From contig NZ_JAANZA010000001.1 in assembly GCF_012274275.1 (NCBI RefSeq), positions 1,054,001 to 1,118,000 of the forward strand: 64,000 nucleotides of DNA, given 5' to 3'. Position 1 is the first letter of the stretch. Each line of letters begins with the position of its first letter. The translations under genes and the position numbers were made by a program. This document shows positions 8,503 to 17,129 of this stretch, one piece after another. The stretch is from Cryobacterium sp. BB307 (lineage in GTDB: Bacteria; Actinomycetota; Actinomycetes; Actinomycetales; Microbacteriaceae). The notes under the pieces are model-generated. The model made no database searches, was not told the DNA's origin, and was given only the letters and a program-made list of their open reading frames with translations.

Positions 8503-9729
8503 CTAGTCTGGACGGTCTGCTTCCGCAGAAGCCTTTGTCGCAGTTGTCGGTGAAGTTCCACCGGTTGCTTGCCTCGTGCGGATGATGACGAGGCTCTCGT
8601 CGACGACTCGCTCTGCGATCGCATTCAGTGAGAACTGGCCTGCTGACCATTTTGCCAGTTCAGCGCGGGCGGTCGGTTGCAGTGGTGCAGCGGCCATCGC
8701 GTTCATCGCTGCTGCGGTCTCGTCGATGTCGTAGCCGACGGCCACGCCGGCGCGGGGATGGCCCGCGTCGCGCAGGAACTCCACGGTTGGGCCTGGTCCG
8801 GCGAATATGACGGGGCAGCCGGCGGCCAGCGACGAGTACACCTTGGTAGCGAGGGCATACTCATTCGCCGGTACGGGCGCCAGGCTGGCGACGGTGGCGG
8901 TGGCTGCGGCGAGGATGGTCGAGAGCGCCGCCGGTGGAATCGGTGCGTAGAACTCTACGGACTTCTCAATCCCGAGCTCGCGCGCTCGGGTTTGCATCTC
9001 TTCACGGTCTTCGCCGTTGCCGTAGTACTCGAGGCGGGCACCGGGATGCTGTTGCAGCACCTGATGCATCGCCTCGACGAAGATTCCTGCGCCATGCCAT
9101 TCAGAGTGCGTGCCGGCGTAGATGAACACCGGTGGCTCCGGTGGCGCCTGACCGTCGTAACGGAAGTCTTTGGTGTCAGCTCCGAAACCGATCGGCACGG
9201 CCGGGGTCGTGATCCCGGCCGTGCGGAAGCGGTCCGTCAGCGGCTGGTGTGCGGAGAAGAGCATCTTCGCGCCGTTCAACCCCCATGCCTCGACGCGGCG
9301 CAGCATACCCAGGATGAGTCGGGAACTCGTCACAAGCTCGGCGGCTTCCGACCAGTAGTCGGCGGCGCGCACGACATACGGGGTGCGGCGAAGAGCCGCG
9401 ATCACGCGGACCACCGCGACGGTCGTCGGCGGAGGCTCGACGACGTAGAGATCGGCCTTCCGGGAGAACAGGAGCCGGAAGGCGAGCGGGATGTCGAAAC
9501 TCATGTAGCTGAGGTACCCGCGAACGTACTGCTGACGGTCGCGTTTGACCCGCGCCCGACGCACCTTGATGCCTGAGGGGTCGTCGATGACGGCACCTCG
9601 CGGCGGTTTCGCAGTCAGGACCGTGACCTCGCAGCCGCGGTCCCGGAATTCTTCCGCCCAGGTGCGCAGAATCCCGGATGCTGCCGATATTTCCGGCCCG
9701 AAGATCCGAGTGGCAATAACTACTCTCAT
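8503..9729 (-). CDS. Glycosyltransferase GT4-like, tandem copy A
   Basis: This 408-residue GT-B glycosyltransferase is a close paralogue of 7234-8391, with the same MRVVIATRIFGPEISAASG start and the same donor-site region around FIYAGTHSEWHGAG. It extends about 22 residues beyond the sister copy with a polar tail (RQATGGTSPTTATKASAEA). Its ATG overlaps the stop of the upstream gene at 9726 (ATGA), so it is translationally coupled to that glycosyltransferase. This copy keeps the original operon junction and is probably the ancestral one; the other carries only a short scar of that junction. Role: sugar addition to the surface-glycan repeat unit; donor unknown. Confidence 0.8.
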   Translation of the reverse strand: MRVVIATRIFGPEISAASGILRTWAEEFRDRGCEVTVLTAKPPRGAVIDDPSGIKVRRARVKRDRQQYVRGYLSYMSFDIPLAFRLLFSRKADLYVVEPPPTTVAVVRVIAALRRTPYVVRAADYWSEAAELVTSSRLILGMLRRVEAWGLNGAKMLFSAHQPLTDRFRTAGITTPAVPIGFGADTKDFRYDGQAPPEPPVFIYAGTHSEWHGAGIFVEAMHQVLQQHPGARLEYYGNGEDREEMQTRARELGIEKSVEFYAPIPPAALSTILAAATATVASLAPVPANEYALATKVYSSLAAGCPVIFAGPGPTVEFLRDAGHPRAGVAVGYDIDETAAAMNAMAAAPLQPTARAELAKWSAGQFSLNAIAERVVDESLVIIRTRQATGGTSPTTATKASAEADRPD

Positions 9730-10871
9730 CGCGTCCCAGCGAGAAGTCGTCCAACCAGCGCGCTTTGCGTTGCACGATCCGGTTCGCTGGAAAGCGCCCG
9801 GGCGGACCGATCCGCGGCCTCCTTGTAGCGGGTCACGTCGTCTGCGCTGATGCCGCGTAGTGCATCAACGAGCGCATCCGTGGTTGTGTCGGCGGTGATG
9901 ATGCCCAGTCCATACTCCGCGATGTGGGCATCGATCTCTGGGGCGGGAGAGAACACGAGCCCCAGCCGAGCCTGCACAAAGTCGAAGAATTTGTTCGGCA
10001 GGTGATACAGGTGGCTCAGTGTCTTGAGCGGGTAGAGGAATACTCCAAGGTCGTACTGGTTGAGTACGGTTGGCAGCGTTTCCGGCGGCACGGGTGGATG
10101 TACGGTGACCCTTGCGGCCGAGGCGGCCTTCTTGCGGATGACATTGAGGTGTCCGCCGGGCACTTCGAGCAGGTAGAGATCCAACGTGAAGCGGTCACCG
10201 AGCTGCTCCACCGCGTCAATAACTTCCACGATGTTGCGCTCCGCGTCGGCGGTCCCGCTGTGCACGAGGCGGATCGTATTTGGGTCGACTGGAGTCGGTG
10301 TGAGGTCCCTCAAGTCAGCGGCGTTACGGACGATCTCGGTGGTGACCCCGTACCGTTCGCTGTAGAGGCCGGCGAGGCCCTTGCTGACACTGGTGACCGC
10401 GGCGACCTTGGGCAGGTACTTCTTGCACAGGTGCTTCATGTATGGACCTACGAGCAGGCGCCAAACCAGAACCGTTGCCCTCTCTTCCGGGGCCCATTCG
10501 TGCATGTCGGCCAGTACCGGCGCCCCGCCGGCGGCGGCGAAGGCGAGGGGTAGCGCTCGAGCGTCGTTGGCGACGACGAGGTCGTAGGGGCCGGAGTCGA
10601 TCGCCTGCTGTCGCACCGCCTTCTCTCCTGGCGCGGTGAGTTCGACCGCATTGTGCAGATGAAGTGCCAATTTGGCGACGCCCAGCGGTGTCTCGGGCAG
10701 GGACGACGCCTTATTCGGCACTTCGATGTGCTGCACGACGCCGTCCGGTGCCGGGCCGTAACCCACCGTCGTCACTTCGCCGTGTTGGCTCAACACTTCA
10801 AGTTGGCGCAACACTCGGGAATCAGCGTGGATGGGGGAGAAGGAGACACAGAGGATTCGTTTTGGCTGCAA
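9726..10871 (-). CDS. Glycosyltransferase, GT-B fold (LPNKFF subfamily)
   Basis: About 381 residues. The N-terminal SFSPIHADSRVLRQLEVL matches the pattern of the proteins at 4577 and 12280. A donor-site segment LPNKFFDFVQARLGLVFSP sits in the C-terminal half, and DMHEWAPEE is a conserved acidic loop. The start is uncertain: TTG 10871 has GAGG 6 nt upstream, while an in-frame TTG at 10883 would add four residues. It heads the minus-strand operon that runs through both tandem copies towards the UDP-sugar dehydrogenase. Its divergent neighbour at 11129 begins the amidotransferase operon, and both probably share the control region between them. Confidence 0.75.
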   Translation of the reverse strand: MQPKRILCVSFSPIHADSRVLRQLEVLSQHGEVTTVGYGPAPDGVVQHIEVPNKASSLPETPLGVAKLALHLHNAVELTAPGEKAVRQQAIDSGPYDLVVANDARALPLAFAAAGGAPVLADMHEWAPEERATVLVWRLLVGPYMKHLCKKYLPKVAAVTSVSKGLAGLYSERYGVTTEIVRNAADLRDLTPTPVDPNTIRLVHSGTADAERNIVEVIDAVEQLGDRFTLDLYLLEVPGGHLNVIRKKAASAARVTVHPPVPPETLPTVLNQYDLGVFLYPLKTLSHLYHLPNKFFDFVQARLGLVFSPAPEIDAHIAEYGLGIITADTTTDALVDALRGISADDVTRYKEAADRSARALSSEPDRATQSALVGRLLAGTR

Positions 10872-10976
10872 TGGTTTCCTCAACCAGATCTTCTCGAAAG
10901 CAGGCGACGCATATTGTCAAGTCTATTGGCTGCGTTCGGGCCCGCCGGCCGTCGCTCAACGTCCCACCGTCTCGGC

Positions 10977-11002
10977 TTGAATTCAATAGGGTGAGCGCTC
11001 AC
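10977..11002. promoter_or_regulatory. Two perfect palindromes in the divergent control region (candidate operator)
   Basis: TTGAATTCAA (10977-10986) and GTGAGCGCTCAC (10991-11002) are adjacent perfect palindromes of 10 and 12 bp. They lie in the 257-bp gap between two divergent operons (10871 minus, 11129 plus), the longest gap in the window. The second matches the core of a symmetric LacI-family operator. Which regulator binds, if any, is not visible; no LacI-type gene is in the window. The rest of the gap shows no gene. Confidence 0.4.
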
Positions 11003-11128
11003 AGAATGCCATCTCGCGATCGACTATGCTCGGTGGGTGCCCGGTCCGGGCGCTCTGTGCCGCCCGGTCAAGCCTTGGTGGCTCGCTAAATTTGGGCTGA
11101 ATGCCGAAGCACTTATGGAGGCAGGGCA

Positions 11129-12283
11129 ATGTCGGCTGAGGCGCGACTGTACCAGCGGTGCACCCGCACCATTATGGACACCACCGACCCGGATATCTGG
11201 TTCGACGAGCACGGCGTCTCTTCGCATGCCATCCGGTTCGATGAAGACTTCGCGCCGGTCCTCGTCCCGGCACAGCGCGGTGAACTCCTCGGCGAGCTTG
11301 AGAAGCTCGTCGATACGATCAAGGCTGCCGGTAAGGGCAAACCATACGACTGTGTGATCGGTGTCTCCGGCGGGGTGGACAGTACCTACCTAATGCTGCA
11401 GGCAGTTCGGCTGGGGCTGCGTCCGCTTGCTGTGCACTTCGACAGCGGCTGGAATTCCGAGCTCGCGGTTGGCAACATCCATAATCTGGTGACGACGCTC
11501 GGGCTTGACCTCCACACCCATGTCATCGACTGGCGGGAGATGAAGGATCTCCAACTCTCCTACTTCAAAGCGTCACTAGCCAACTGCGATGTCCCAACCG
11601 ATCACGCCTTCGGTTGGGTCGCCTACCAGCAAGCGCGCAAATACGGAATCAAGTACATCCTTTCCGGTTCCAACTATGCGACCGAGTCGATCCTCCCGGA
11701 GGCCTGGGGTTACAACTCCGATGATGCGCGTCACCTCAAGGCGGTGCACGCGAGATTCGGGACGGTGAACCTGAAGACGTACCCAGTGATGGGAATGTTC
11801 AAGCGGCATGTCTGGTATCCGCTCGTGCGAAGGATCGAGACGGTCCGACCTCTCAACTACATGCCTTACGTTTACACGGATGCCAAGCAAGACATCATTG
11901 ACAACGTCGGCTGGCGCGACTACGGCGGCAAGCACTACGAGTCCGTCTTCACCCGTTACTTCCAGGGCTACTACCTGCCGCACAAATTCGGATTCGACAA
12001 ACGGTTAGCGCACTATTCCTCCCTGATCCTCTCCGGTCAGCTGACTCGTGAGGAGGCGCTTTCGCAAATGGAATCGTCGAACTACCCGGAGTCGTTGCGC
12101 GAGCAGGACCACGAGTTCATTGCGAAGAAGCTCGGAATCACGACGGCGGAACTTGAGGGACTCATTGTGCGCCCACCGGTCGACTACACGGCGTATCCGA
12201 ACTCTGCCGCATTCTGGTCGGCGGTGCGTCGGCTCGGCGCGCCCGTCGGTCGACTTGCCCGAAGAACGGGGCTTCTCAAGTGA
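11129..12283 (+). CDS. N-acetyl sugar amidotransferase, WbpG-like PP-loop ATPase (copy 1)
   Basis: A 384-residue protein with the PP-loop GVSGGVDSTY near residues 77-86 and the WbpG family body (DWREMKDLQLSYFKAS, DHAFGWVAY, YGIKYILSGSN). In Pseudomonas WbpG uses ATP and HisH-derived ammonia to convert an N-acetyl group of a diacetamido-uronic acid to acetamidino. The N-terminal family ribbon is degenerate: CTRT and GVSSHA replace CTRC and GVCNHC, so only one of the four zinc cysteines remains. The start ATG 11129 has GGAGG about 10 nt upstream. It is first in a seven-gene operon with GTGA overlap into the next gene. It is a close paralogue of 15349-16527, with long identical C-terminal runs such as YFQGYYLPHKFGFDKRL. 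The HisH/HisF pair downstream is its likely ammonia source. Confidence 0.85.
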   Translation: MSAEARLYQRCTRTIMDTTDPDIWFDEHGVSSHAIRFDEDFAPVLVPAQRGELLGELEKLVDTIKAAGKGKPYDCVIGVSGGVDSTYLMLQAVRLGLRPLAVHFDSGWNSELAVGNIHNLVTTLGLDLHTHVIDWREMKDLQLSYFKASLANCDVPTDHAFGWVAYQQARKYGIKYILSGSNYATESILPEAWGYNSDDARHLKAVHARFGTVNLKTYPVMGMFKRHVWYPLVRRIETVRPLNYMPYVYTDAKQDIIDNVGWRDYGGKHYESVFTRYFQGYYLPHKFGFDKRLAHYSSLILSGQLTREEALSQMESSNYPESLREQDHEFIAKKLGITTAELEGLIVRPPVDYTAYPNSAAFWSAVRRLGAPVGRLARRTGLLK

Positions 12284-13440
12284 CCGCTCGAGCCCGAATT
12301 CTCGTGCTCACATACACGCCGTTTGCGCAGGAGCCACGGGCGTTGAAGCAAGTGCGCTTCCTGCGTGACAGACACGATGTGACGACGGCAGGGTTCGGTC
12401 CCTCTCCCTTCTCCGAGGTGCCCCACGTCGAGATTCCCGCGCTCCCGCCTCAGCGCTGGGGCCTTATCGGACGCCTCTTGGCGGCCATCCTGCTCGTGTT
12501 GCGTTGGTACTGGCCACTTACTCGTATCAACGCGCTAGACAGGGTGACCTCGCGCCTCGTCGGAAGCGGCGACTGGGACATTGTCATCGCACACGACGTG
12601 AAGACCATCGAAGCGGCACTCAGACTTAAACCTCGCCACGGCGTCCTCCTTGACCTTCATGAGTACGCGCCGCGACAGGAAGAGCACTCGTTGCTGTGGC
12701 GGCTGCTGATCGCTCCCTACTTCCGGTGGCTCTGCCGCACCAAGGTCCCGCGCGCGTCCGCCGTTGTCACGGTGAGTCAGGGCATCGCGGATGAGTACGA
12801 GCGCGAATTCGGTTTCGAGTCAACCCTCGTAGTCAATGCCACGCCGTACTACGAGCTGAATGCTCGGCCTGTAAGCGCGCCATTGCGCTTAGTGCACAGT
12901 GGCGGTATCGCGGTGCAGCGTCGCCTTGATCTCATGATCACCGGAGTGCGCGAGTCGTCGGCGAACGTGACTCTTGACCTCTACCTGGTGGGAGGGGATT
13001 CCGCTCTCATGCGGCAGTTGAAGGAGCTCGCCGCCGGCGACGCTCGCATCCGATTCCGGGAACCGGTGCCGTATGACGAGCTCGTTCCGACTCTCAATGA
13101 GTACGACCTTGGGCTCAGCATCTTCCCACCGACAACGTTCAATCTGGCGTGGTGCCTGCCAAATAAGTTCTTTGATTTCGTGCAGGCACGGCTGGGTGTG
13201 ATCGTGGGTCCGTCACCAGAGATGTCGAGGTTCGTCGACGAATATGGGATCGGCTTGGTGCTCCACGATTTTGAGCCGTCCTCGTTGGCGCGGGCTCTGG
13301 AGTCGATCACATCGGAGACCGTGGCGAAGTGGAAGACAGCTTCGGCGGCACACGCTGATGCACTATCGAGTGAATCGCAAGCTACAGTCTGGGAGGAACT
13401 CATCACGAAGCTGACTGCTGGACGTCTCACCGCTAAGTAA
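12280..13440 (+). CDS. Glycosyltransferase, GT-B fold (LPNKFF subfamily)
   Basis: This 386-residue protein begins VTARARILVLTYTPFAQEP and carries DLHEYAPRQEEHS in the N-terminal domain and LPNKFFDFVQARLGVIVGP in the donor domain. It is the third member of the local paralogous group (with 4577-5722 and 9726-10871). The GTG start overlaps the stop of the amidotransferase gene (GTGA), so production is coupled to sugar amidination. A plausible role is transfer of the amidinated uronic acid or its neighbour sugar, inferred from coupling only. Soluble, no signal peptide or membrane helix evident. Confidence 0.75.
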   Translation: MTARARILVLTYTPFAQEPRALKQVRFLRDRHDVTTAGFGPSPFSEVPHVEIPALPPQRWGLIGRLLAAILLVLRWYWPLTRINALDRVTSRLVGSGDWDIVIAHDVKTIEAALRLKPRHGVLLDLHEYAPRQEEHSLLWRLLIAPYFRWLCRTKVPRASAVVTVSQGIADEYEREFGFESTLVVNATPYYELNARPVSAPLRLVHSGGIAVQRRLDLMITGVRESSANVTLDLYLVGGDSALMRQLKELAAGDARIRFREPVPYDELVPTLNEYDLGLSIFPPTTFNLAWCLPNKFFDFVQARLGVIVGPSPEMSRFVDEYGIGLVLHDFEPSSLARALESITSETVAKWKTASAAHADALSSESQATVWEELITKLTAGRLTAK

Positions 13441-13520
13441 GTCGCGTCCTCAAGTGCTTGACACGACGTCGGGTGTGCGGCTCGACAAGAGAAAAAATTA
13501 CACTCGCTGATCTGGGTTCA

Positions 13521-15338
13521 GTGAGCAACGAGGGTATGGAGTCACGGTTGAGAGAGTTGTACTCCCTGTTTCGGGATGTTCTCGCGGTCTTTCCGCCGGG
13601 CGGCCGGCGATTCGTTCTCGGCTACTCGTGGCTCCTCGCGTCACTCTCGATTCTTGACGTGGCGGCGCTTGGGCTTCTCGCCGTCATCATTGGACCACTC
13701 GCATCCGGGCAGCCCGTGACTCTGCCTGTCATCGGCGAACTGACGACGACCGGTGTAATCGGGGCGATCGTGATCATGTGCGCATTGATGATCTCGAAAG
13801 GTTTCTTCTCAATCGTGATCACCCGCTGGGGTGTCTACCGGATTGCACGGTATGAGGTTGCCATCGGTGACCGCCTATTTCGTGCCTACATAAACGCCCC
13901 CTGGATGACTCGCCTTCGTCGCAATTCAGCGGACATGCTCCGGTTCAGTGACAGCGGAGTCGACGCGGCCGTGAACGCCTTTATCATTCCCGGTGCCTCC
14001 CTCATTGGCGAGGTTGTGAGTCTGGTTGCTGTTATCGCAACGCTTGCGGTGGTGCAGCCGCTGCTGGCGCTTGTCACCTTGGTTTATATGCTGGCGATCG
14101 GCCTTGTCTTGCATGCGTGGATCGGGAAACGATCGCGGGCGGTCGGCGAGAACTATGTGAAGTTTGCGATTCGCACGGGGAGACTGGTCCTTGAGATCGT
14201 TGGCGCGATGAAGGAGGTCGCGCTTCGTAACAAGGAATCCGAGGTTGCGGGGGTCGTCAAGACGAGTCGAACAGGCACGGCGACCGCCCGCGCTGCAATG
14301 ATCTTCCTGGCAACAATCCCGCGTTATGTGCTGGAGGCCGGCCTGGTTGGAGGCTTCCTTCTTGTCGGCGCGATGGCTTTCATTCTCGGCGGACCAGAAC
14401 GGGGTCCCGAACTGGCACTGTCTGCCGTCGCCTTGTTTGGGCTAGCCGGCTTCCGGATCGCCCCATCAGTGGTACGAGTCCAGTCCGTGGTCTCGGGAAT
14501 GCTGGCAAACATGTCTTACTCGCGACGCCTGCTAGAGGAGATGGCAGAAACGGAGCTTGCGGCTCAGACCGCGGCACCGGAGTCGGCTCTGGCCGTGCCA
14601 GAGAATGCCACGCGCATTCGGCTCAGCGATGTAACGTTCCGCTATGCCGACGACGCGGAGCCCGCGATCTCAAACCTTTCGCTAGACATAGATCTCGGCA
14701 CCACGGTCGCGTTTGTCGGAGAATCCGGCTCTGGCAAGTCAACGTTGGTGGACCTAGTGCTTGGTCTCATCGAGCCGACTCACGGTGATGTCTTCGTGGA
14801 CGACGTTAGGCTCTCCGATATTCGTCGGGCGTGGCGTGAGCGAGTGGCGTATGTCCCGCAAGAGGTAGCACTTTTCGATGCGACCATCGCGCAGAACGTT
14901 GCGCTCACTTGGTCCGACGACGCTGATCGTCACCGCGTGCGAAGTGCACTGGAGCGCGCGCAGCTCTGGGATGTAGTGGGCAATCGTGATGGGGGAATCG
15001 ATGCGCCGATCGGCGAACGTGGAATAGCGCTATCCGGGGGTCAACGACAGCGGCTCGGAATTGCGAGAGCTCTCTACACCGACCCGCTGGTGCTTGTCAT
15101 GGACGAGGCGACGAGCGCACTCGACAGCAAGACGGAGGCCGCAGTCACTGAGTCGATCGCAAACCTTGGAGGAGATGTCACCGTCATCGTGGTTGCGCAC
15201 CGCCTCGCGACTATCAAACACTCGGATCGAATATTCTTCTTGCGCCACGGCGAGTTGGCGGGTGCGGGAACATTCGAGCAGCTCGTGACGCAGTTCCCAG
15301 ATTTCGCAGAGCAGGCTCAGCTCGCTGGTCTCGCTTAG
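13521..15338 (+). CDS. ABC transporter, fused permease-ATPase (PglK/MsbA-type lipid-linked glycan flippase)
   Basis: A half-transporter of about 605 residues with roughly six membrane helices (residues about 25-330) followed by a nucleotide-binding domain. Walker A is GESGSGKST near 400, the Q-loop is YVPQEVALFD, the signature LSGGQRQRLG near 505, Walker B LVLVMDEATSALD near 523, and the H-loop VAHRLATI. In a glycan operon this architecture suggests ATP-driven flipping of a polyprenyl-diphosphate oligosaccharide, as PglK does. The start is uncertain: GTG 13521 or ATG 13536; both lack a good ribosome site, and a TTG at 13458 opens the frame further upstream. A Wzx-type flippase is encoded at 31796, so two export routes coexist. 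Confidence 0.85.
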   Translation: MSNEGMESRLRELYSLFRDVLAVFPPGGRRFVLGYSWLLASLSILDVAALGLLAVIIGPLASGQPVTLPVIGELTTTGVIGAIVIMCALMISKGFFSIVITRWGVYRIARYEVAIGDRLFRAYINAPWMTRLRRNSADMLRFSDSGVDAAVNAFIIPGASLIGEVVSLVAVIATLAVVQPLLALVTLVYMLAIGLVLHAWIGKRSRAVGENYVKFAIRTGRLVLEIVGAMKEVALRNKESEVAGVVKTSRTGTATARAAMIFLATIPRYVLEAGLVGGFLLVGAMAFILGGPERGPELALSAVALFGLAGFRIAPSVVRVQSVVSGMLANMSYSRRLLEEMAETELAAQTAAPESALAVPENATRIRLSDVTFRYADDAEPAISNLSLDIDLGTTVAFVGESGSGKSTLVDLVLGLIEPTHGDVFVDDVRLSDIRRAWRERVAYVPQEVALFDATIAQNVALTWSDDADRHRVRSALERAQLWDVVGNRDGGIDAPIGERGIALSGGQRQRLGIARALYTDPLVLVMDEATSALDSKTEAAVTESIANLGGDVTVIVVAHRLATIKHSDRIFFLRHGELAGAGTFEQLVTQFPDFAEQAQLAGLA

Positions 15339-15341
15339 GCT
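15336..15341 (+). promoter_or_regulatory. -10 element, possible internal leaderless promoter
   Basis: TAGGCT, which includes the stop codon of the ABC transporter gene, lies 7 nt before the ATG at 15349. No ribosome site precedes that ATG. The spacing fits a leaderless internal promoter, but the motif is short and may be chance. Confidence 0.3.
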
Positions 15342-15348
15342 TTGTGTA

Positions 15349-16527
15349 ATGAAAGAGTCGAGAGCAGTGTCCCGGTCGACTGAGGTTCGGCCTTACCAGC
15401 GATGTACCCGCACCATCATGGACACATCCGATCCCGACATATGGTTCGATGAACGCGGCGTGTCGTCCCACGTGCTGCGCTTCGAGTCAGCGTTTGCTCC
15501 GGAATTGCGAAGGGCGCAAGCGGGGGAGCGGATCTCGGAGCTCGACGCTCTCGTCGCCGAGATTAAAAAGTCTGGCGAGGGAAAGCCCTACGACTGCATA
15601 ATCGGTATCTCCGGTGGGGTCGATAGCTCCTACGTAGCTCTCCAGGCCGTGAGGTTGGGTCTTCGCCCGCTGGCCGTACATTTCGACAGCGGATGGAACA
15701 GCGAACTCGCTGTCGACAACATTCACAACCTCGTTTCAAAGCTTGGCCTCGATCTATACACGCACGTGGTCGACTGGCGCGAGATGAAGGACCTTCAGCT
15801 GTCGTTCTTTAAGGCTTCGGTCGCCAACGCGGATACGCCTACCGATCATGCTTTCAGCTGGGTCGCCTACTCGCAGGCGATGAAGTACGGGATCAAGTAC
15901 ATACTCTCCGGCGCAAACTTCGCGAGCGAGTCGATCCTGCCGCCAGCTTGGGGTTACGACTCCTCGGACGCCAGACACGTGAAGGCAATCCAGAAGCAGT
16001 TCGGCACGGTAAAGCTCAAGACGTATCCACTGATGGGTCTAGCAAAGCGGAACCTGTGGTACCCCGAAGTCAGGCGCATCCGTACGGTCCCGCTACTGAA
16101 CTACATGCCGTACATCTACAAGGATGCGAAGCAAGAAATCGCCGACGAGCTCTCGTGGCGCGACTATGGCGGCAAGCACTATGAGTCCGTGTTCACACGA
16201 TACTTCCAGGGCTACTACCTGCCCCACAAGTTCGGATTCGACAAGCGTCTCGCGCACTACTCATCGCTCATTGTGTCCGACCAGATGACGCGAGACGAAG
16301 CGCTCGCGCTGATGGAGACCACCAATTACCCAGACGATCTGCGGCGGCAGGATCACGAGTTCATCGCGAAGAAGCTCGGCGTGACCCCTTCTGAACTCGA
16401 GTCGATCTTCGAACAACCTCCAGTGCACTACTCGCAATACCCAAACGCCAAAGCGTCCACTGACCGTCTCTTCGCCTTCACTGCAGCGCTCGGAAGCGTG
16501 TTGAGAAAGTTGCGCATCCTCCGATGA
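15349..16527 (+). CDS. N-acetyl sugar amidotransferase, WbpG-like PP-loop ATPase (copy 2)
   Basis: This 392-residue paralogue of 11129-12283 has the PP-loop GISGGVDSSY at about residues 85-94, and the family core is highly conserved. As in copy 1, the zinc ribbon is lost (CTRT, GVSSHV). The two proteins are identical over stretches such as RDYGGKHYESVFTRYF and diverge mainly in the N-terminus and the last 40 residues. The stop overlaps the HisH-like start (ATGA), so this copy is directly coupled to its glutaminase. Two active-looking synthetases with one glutaminase/channel pair suggest amidination of two substrates or two positions. Start: ATG 15349; a GTG at 15367 with a weak GAGAG is the alternative. 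Confidence 0.85.
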   Translation: MKESRAVSRSTEVRPYQRCTRTIMDTSDPDIWFDERGVSSHVLRFESAFAPELRRAQAGERISELDALVAEIKKSGEGKPYDCIIGISGGVDSSYVALQAVRLGLRPLAVHFDSGWNSELAVDNIHNLVSKLGLDLYTHVVDWREMKDLQLSFFKASVANADTPTDHAFSWVAYSQAMKYGIKYILSGANFASESILPPAWGYDSSDARHVKAIQKQFGTVKLKTYPLMGLAKRNLWYPEVRRIRTVPLLNYMPYIYKDAKQEIADELSWRDYGGKHYESVFTRYFQGYYLPHKFGFDKRLAHYSSLIVSDQMTRDEALALMETTNYPDDLRRQDHEFIAKKLGVTPSELESIFEQPPVHYSQYPNAKASTDRLFAFTAALGSVLRKLRILR

Positions 16528-17129
16528 GCGTCTCGCTCGTCGACTACGGCTTAGGCAACCTCGGCTCGGTCGCCAACATGCTCAAGCGTGTAGGAGCCGA
16601 GTGGCGGTTGGTCAGCGCGCCGGAACAGATCACCGCGAGCGACCGGCTGCTTCTGCCAGGGGTTGGAGCTTTCGACACGGGGAGTCAACTCCTCAGTGAC
16701 CAGGGGCTAGACACTGCTGTACGGGAGTTCGCCGCTTCAGGTAAGCCATTGCTTGGGATCTGCTTGGGCATGCAGCTCTTGCTCGATGGAAGCGAAGAGG
16801 GCGAGGCGCCGGGACTGGGACTGATTCCCGGCACGAGCACGAGATTCCCGGAAGTTCCTGGACTCCGCGTGCCCCATATGGGCTGGAACACAATGGCGCC
16901 CGCACGCGATGACCCTCTAATTTCTGGACTCGATCCCGAGAGTCGGTTCTACTTTGTGCACTCATACAGGGTCTCACCCATCAGAGATCAAGACGTGCTG
17001 GGTGTCACTAGCTACGGGGGTCCGTTTGTGTCGATGATCAGATCGAACAACGTCATGGGTGCTCAATTCCACCCGGAGAAGAGCCATGCCTTCGGCATGC
17101 GTATCCTGAGCAACTTCGCGAACCTATGA
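16524..17129 (+). CDS. HisH-like class I glutaminase for sugar amidation
   Basis: This 201-residue class I glutamine amidotransferase has the nucleophile elbow GICLGMQLL (Cys 80) and the His/Glu pair in FHPEKS (His 183, Glu 185), so the triad is complete. It resembles imidazole-glycerol-phosphate synthase subunit HisH. It sits between a WbpG-like ATPase and a HisF-like gene with 4-bp overlaps on both sides, which is the WbpG-HisH2-HisF2 arrangement that makes acetamidino sugars. It should release ammonia from glutamine and pass it through the HisF-like barrel. A role in histidine biosynthesis is unlikely, since no other his genes are nearby. Confidence 0.85.
   Translation: MSVSLVDYGLGNLGSVANMLKRVGAEWRLVSAPEQITASDRLLLPGVGAFDTGSQLLSDQGLDTAVREFAASGKPLLGICLGMQLLLDGSEEGEAPGLGLIPGTSTRFPEVPGLRVPHMGWNTMAPARDDPLISGLDPESRFYFVHSYRVSPIRDQDVLGVTSYGGPFVSMIRSNNVMGAQFHPEKSHAFGMRILSNFANL

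Noticed and set aside
13458-13463. TTGACA as -35 of a promoter for the ABC transporter
   Set aside because: No -10 at 15-19 bp spacing; TACACT at 13499 is too far.
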